A stretch of 8,511 nt of DNA from Alphaproteobacteria bacterium (lineage in GTDB: Bacteria; Pseudomonadota; Alphaproteobacteria; Rhizobiales; Rhizobiaceae). Shown piece by piece: positions 6,288-8,511 of the stretch. A program made the position numbers and the translations under genes. The stretch lies in the NCBI GenBank assembly GCA_017308345.1, contig JAFKFE010000177.1, forward strand, positions 1 to 8,511, written 5' to 3'. Each line of letters begins with the position of its first letter. Position 1 is the stretch's first letter. The notes beneath the pieces are model-generated. The model worked only from the letters and a program-made list of their open reading frames with translations. It was not told where the DNA came from and made no database searches.

Positions 6288-7063
6288 TTGTCGCCGTCCA
6301 CGAGGCGATAGGCCTCAGCCGTCGCGGCGTTGAGGGAGGCGGTGACCTCCTGGCGCTTGCGCTCCATCTCGGCATCGTCGGCATCGGCCGGCACGAAGAC
6401 CGGCGGCCCCACGATGACCGCGGAGCGGCCGAAAGGCAGGTTGATGGTGGTCTTGTCCCAGCTCTTCTCAAGCACCTTGCGGCGGCTGGTGGCGATGGCC
6501 GAGGGCAGGATCGGCCGGCCGGAAAGCCTTGCCAGAAGAACGATGCCAAGCCCGGCGTCGCGCGGCTTGCCGTGCGGAATGTCGGCGATCATGGCGACGT
6601 TCTTGCCGGCCACGAGCGACCTCTTGAGCGCGATCAAGGCCTTGGCGCCGCCTTTGTCGAGATGTTTCGAACTGTTGCGGCCGCCGGAACCGCGCACCGC
6701 CTCGATGCCGAATTTCTCGATCATCAGCGCCTGGAGCTCGGCGTCGGCGCTGCGCGAAACCATGGCGACCAGCGGCCGGCCCTCGGGGTAGTAGGCAGGG
6801 GTCAGAAGATGCTGGCCATGCCACAGCGCGATGATGCCGGGCTCAAGATGCGCATAGGCGCCGCCGGCCACCTTCGTAGAGCCTTCGACCAGCGGGCTGG
6901 TGACGCGAATCAGCCGCAGGAACCAGGCGAACAGGCTGGCGATGAAATTCTTGACGAAACTCGACTGCGCCAACGGCTCGCGGATGCGCCGCCAAAGCGT
7001 ACGCGTTCCGCCGCGTCTGGCGGCGCGCCGCCGGGTCGCCCCTTTCACCGCCTCATGCTCCAT
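6284..7063 (-). CDS. DUF374 protein, lysophospholipid acyltransferase-like
   Basis: A 259-residue protein of the DUF374 family, which belongs to the LPLAT acyltransferase superfamily. It has a basic N-terminus (about 8-29, many Arg), a hydrophobic membrane-associating segment at about 36-56, LWHGQHLL at 80-87 in the place of the usual HX4D motif, VRGSGGRNSSKH at 123-134, and DIPHGKPRDAGLGIV at 161-175 where most family members have a DGPRGP-type loop. His82 is present, but the residue five further on is Leu and not Asp. Being coupled to waaA by an ATGA overlap, it may acylate or otherwise modify lipid A or a precursor; this is inference. I prefer ATG at 7063 with GGCGG 9 nt upstream. A TTG at 7072, which overlaps the previous stop as TTGA, would add three residues and is also possible. 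Confidence 0.9.
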   Translation of the reverse strand: MEHEAVKGATRRRAARRGGTRTLWRRIREPLAQSSFVKNFIASLFAWFLRLIRVTSPLVEGSTKVAGGAYAHLEPGIIALWHGQHLLTPAYYPEGRPLVAMVSRSADAELQALMIEKFGIEAVRGSGGRNSSKHLDKGGAKALIALKRSLVAGKNVAMIADIPHGKPRDAGLGIVLLARLSGRPILPSAIATSRRKVLEKSWDKTTINLPFGRSAVIVGPPVFVPADADDAEMERKRQEVTASLNAATAEAYRLVDGDK

Positions 7064-7068
7064 CGACG

Positions 7069-7314
7069 TCAACCGCCGACCTTCGATTCCGGATCGAGCA
7101 ACCGGTGCAGATGAACAACGAAATAGCGCATATGGGCATTGTCGACACTGGCCTGCGCCTTGGCCTTCCAGGCGCCAAGCGCGCTTTGATAGTCGGGATA
7201 GATGCCGACAATGTCGAGGGAGTTGAGATCACGGAACTCGGTTCCACCCAGCTTTTTCAGCTCGCCGCCGAACACCAGGTGCAAAAGCTGCTTCTTTCCG
7301 TCTTCCACGGCCAT
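7069..7314 (-). CDS. DUF4170 family small protein
   Basis: An 81-residue protein of the alphaproteobacterial DUF4170 family, recognised from LLHLVFGGELKKLGGTEFRD, the IVGIYPDYQSALGAWKAKAQ segment and the ending HMRYFVVHLHRLLDPE. Its function is unknown. It has no signal peptide or membrane helix. The alternating hydrophobic strands with a central helix rich in Ala and Lys suggest a small alpha/beta fold of the dimeric-barrel or SPOR-like size, but that is only a reading of the pattern. ATG at 7314 is chosen because AAGGA (7324-7320) lies 5 nt before it; an in-frame ATG at 7335 has no such site. It sits between the phosphatase and DUF374 genes, and its stop is 5 nt from the DUF374 ATG, so it is probably co-translated with the lipid A genes. 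Confidence 0.88.
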   Translation of the reverse strand: MAVEDGKKQLLHLVFGGELKKLGGTEFRDLNSLDIVGIYPDYQSALGAWKAKAQASVDNAHMRYFVVHLHRLLDPESKVGG

Positions 7315-7319
7315 GCCGA

Positions 7320-7324
7320 TCCTT
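7320..7324 (-). promoter_or_regulatory. Shine-Dalgarno deciding the DUF4170 start
   Basis: AAGGA on the minus strand lies 5 nt before the ATG at 7314. It favours this start over the in-frame ATG seven codons upstream. Confidence 0.6.
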
Positions 7325-7346
7325 CGCGCATTCATGAATTGTGACA

Positions 7347-7356
7347 GGTCTAGACC
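7347..7356. promoter_or_regulatory. 10-bp palindrome in the largest gap of the operon
   Basis: GGTCTAGACC is a perfect 10-bp inverted repeat in the 73-nt gap between the phosphatase and DUF4170 genes. Next to it, at 7361-7381, is an imperfect hairpin (CGGCTGGTT, then TTGG, then AACCGCCG). I see no convincing -35/-10 pair on the minus strand here. The gap may hold an internal promoter, an RNA-processing site, or nothing. Confidence 0.2.
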
Positions 7357-7387
7357 AAAGCGGCTGGTTTTGGAACCGCCGACTGCC

Positions 7388-8197
7388 TCACCCTTCGTCA
7401 AGTCCGGCAATGACGCCGGTAAGCACACCGAGCAGTTCGCCGCTGCCGGCCGCGAGCGCGCCATGGCTGATCGCCTCGCCGGCATAGCGCGGCGGCCTGG
7501 CGCCGCGGTCGAGCAACGCTCCGCCGGCCTCGGTGAGGATGAGATCGGCGGCGGCGATATCCCAGTCATGCGCGCTCGGCTTGACGAAGGTCGCGTCGAG
7601 CTTGCCGGCGGCAATCATCGCCAGCCGATAGGCAAGCGACGGAATGTAGGCGCTCCGCCGCAACCTGTCCCGCCAGGCCTCCGGCATCAAGTCGACCAGC
7701 GGCTTGGGTCCGCCGATATCGACGTTATGCCCAAGCGGACGCACGTGGATACGCTTGCCGTTGACATAGGCGCCCTCGCCGGGCAGCGCCCAATAGGTCT
7801 CTTGCTTGGCCGGGCATTCGAGCACGCCGGCGAGCGAGCGCCCGTCCTCGACCACGGCGACGCTGACGCACCAGGAATGCAAACCATCGAGGAAGCCGCG
7901 CGTGCCGTCGATAGGATCCACGACGAAAGTGCGGCGGGCCGACAGACGCGCCTTGTCGTCGGCGGTCTCCTCCGACAGCCAGCCATAATCCGGACGCGCC
8001 CTGAGCAAGGTTTCACGCAGATACGCGTCCGCGGCATGGTCGGCCTCGCTCACCGGCGAGGTGCCGCCCTTCATCCACACCTGCGGGTTGTTGCCGAAAT
8101 AACCCATGGCGATGGCGCCGGCCTCGCGGGCGGCATCGCGCAGCACGGCGAGATCGTCGCGGGCCTCGCTCGATGTCAGCTGGTCAAGCGCCGGCAA
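7388..8197 (-). CDS. cysQ: 3'(2'),5'-bisphosphate nucleotidase CysQ / inositol monophosphatase family
   Basis: A 269-residue Mg2+-dependent, Li+-sensitive-type phosphatase of the inositol monophosphatase family. Metal-site motifs are visible: WLSEET at 73-78 (Glu76), VVDPIDGTRGF at 92-102 (Asp94, Asp97, Gly98, Thr99) and HDWDIAAADLIL at 210-221 (Asp213). KGGTSPVSEADHAAD at 43-57 is the usual lead-in. CysQ members remove the 3' phosphate from PAP made during sulfate activation. SuhB- and PssB-like members act on inositol phosphate, and sequence alone does not separate these firmly, so the gene symbol is provisional. The start is TTG, supported by GAGGGG 7 nt upstream (8210-8205), and it overlaps the end of tldE by 14 nt; no in-frame ATG occurs before residue 31. 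Its link with the lipid A genes downstream may be only shared transcription. Confidence 0.9.
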   Translation of the reverse strand: MPALDQLTSSEARDDLAVLRDAAREAGAIAMGYFGNNPQVWMKGGTSPVSEADHAADAYLRETLLRARPDYGWLSEETADDKARLSARRTFVVDPIDGTRGFLDGLHSWCVSVAVVEDGRSLAGVLECPAKQETYWALPGEGAYVNGKRIHVRPLGHNVDIGGPKPLVDLMPEAWRDRLRRSAYIPSLAYRLAMIAAGKLDATFVKPSAHDWDIAAADLILTEAGGALLDRGARPPRYAGEAISHGALAAGSGELLGVLTGVIAGLDEG

Positions 8198-8511
8198 GGG
8201 TCATCCCCTCGATCAGGAGCGTCGGCGCCGCCGTGCCGAAATTGCGGTCGAGGTCGCTCGCCGGCACCATGTTGAGGAACATGGTCTTCAGGTTGGAGGC
8301 GATCGTCACCTCGGCCACCGGATAGGCCAGCGCGCCATTCTCGATCCAGTAGCCGGAGGCGCCGCGGCTGTATTCTCCGGTCACCATGTCGACACCCTGG
8401 CCGAACACCTCGGTGACGTAGAAGCCGCGTTTCAGCGACGCGATCAGGTCTTCCGGCGAACGCTCTCCGGGCTCGATGGCAAGGTTGGTCGAGGACGGCG
8501 AAACGGATGAG
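8184..8511 (-). CDS. pmbA: TldE/PmbA family protein, C-terminal part (runs off the window)
   Basis: The last 108 residues of a TldD/TldE-family protein; the 5' end lies outside the window. The visible part contains STNLAIEPGERSPEDLIASL, then KRGFYVTEVFGQGVDMVTGE, YSRGASGYWIENG, LAYPVAEVTIASNL and FGTAAPTLLIEGMTLAG. This is the conserved C-terminus of the TldE (PmbA) subgroup. In E. coli, TldD and TldE form a zinc-dependent protease that matures microcin B17 and degrades CcdA; TldD carries the catalytic metal site and TldE is the partner subunit. TldE is favoured over TldD from the GQGVDMVTGEYSRGASG pattern, with no catalytic HExxxH motif in view (that would lie upstream). It seems to be the first visible gene of the operon, and its end overlaps the next start. 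Confidence 0.9.
   Translation of the reverse strand, partial: SSVSPSSTNLAIEPGERSPEDLIASLKRGFYVTEVFGQGVDMVTGEYSRGASGYWIENGALAYPVAEVTIASNLKTMFLNMVPASDLDRNFGTAAPTLLIEGMTLAGA
8205..8210 (-). promoter_or_regulatory. Shine-Dalgarno supporting a TTG start inside the end of tldE
   Basis: GAGGGG on the minus strand lies 7 nt before the TTG at 8197. It lies within the coding region of the upstream gene, as expected for overlapping, coupled genes, and is the main support for the non-ATG start. Confidence 0.6.

Noticed and set aside
4968..6311. A 447-codon open frame on the plus strand, fully antisense to waaA
   Set aside because: It mirrors a gene with all Kdo-transferase motifs. Its translation is rich in Arg, Gly, Asp and His with no recognisable family, as is usual for antisense frames in GC-rich DNA.
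7315..7614. An upstream extension of DUF4170 into the phosphatase gene
   Set aside because: The family begins near the ATG at 7314, which has a strong AAGGA site. The extension is Pro/Ser/Arg-rich and overlaps the phosphatase in another frame.
7202..8275. A 357-codon plus-strand open frame antisense to the cysQ and DUF4170 genes
   Set aside because: It runs across two real genes and their gap, with a composition typical of an antisense shadow.
1..8511. tRNA, rRNA, CRISPR array, insertion sequence, attachment site or toxin-antitoxin pair
   Set aside because: I found no cloverleaf-like sequence, spaced direct repeats, transposase motifs or long terminal inverted repeats by reading both strands. 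A tRNA or covariance-model scan would settle the RNA question.

Overview
The window looks like the chromosome of an alphaproteobacterium of the Hyphomicrobiales (Rhizobiales), most like a Mesorhizobium-type bacterium. The grounds are high GC coding DNA, the small alphaproteobacterial families DUF2093 and DUF4170, and a minus-strand gene order of tldE/pmbA, cysQ-like phosphatase, DUF4170, DUF374, waaA and lpxK, which I recall as characteristic of this order. The genus is an inference; no rRNA or other marker is present.

Left part (1-2000). A GcvA-type LysR regulator on the plus strand runs convergently, 6 bp apart, into a minus-strand gene for an unrecognised Ala/Pro-rich protein with one C-terminal membrane helix. 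That gene is divergent from a small plus-strand DUF2093 gene. The 114-bp spacer between them holds two perfect 14-bp palindromes.

Middle (2000-3940). A plus-strand pair encodes a GT92/DUF23-like glycosyltransferase and a UDP-glucuronate decarboxylase (UDP-xylose synthase). The second gene has its own well-formed promoter (GTGACA-N17-CTATAG). The pair suggests addition of a pentose, or of sugars made alongside it, to a surface glycan, and it lies directly beside the lipid A/Kdo genes.

Right part (3941-8511). This is a compact minus-strand operon, transcribed right to left: tldE/pmbA (3' end only), the cysQ/inositol monophosphatase-family gene, DUF4170, a DUF374 LPLAT-like protein, waaA (Kdo transferase) and lpxK (lipid A 4'-kinase). 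Junctions are tight: a 14-nt overlap, a 73-nt gap, a near-contiguous join, an ATGA overlap and a 1-nt gap. LpxK makes lipid IVA, WaaA adds Kdo to it, and the DUF374 protein is a reasonable candidate for a lipid-modifying step. The operon ends 20 bp from the converging decarboxylase gene.

I saw no tRNA, rRNA, CRISPR array, insertion sequence or phage gene. The region is mostly ordinary core genome. The points most worth a second look are the palindromes between the divergent genes, the sugar-gene pair next to lpxK, and the uncharacterised DUF374 and DUF4170 genes inside the Kdo-lipid A operon.
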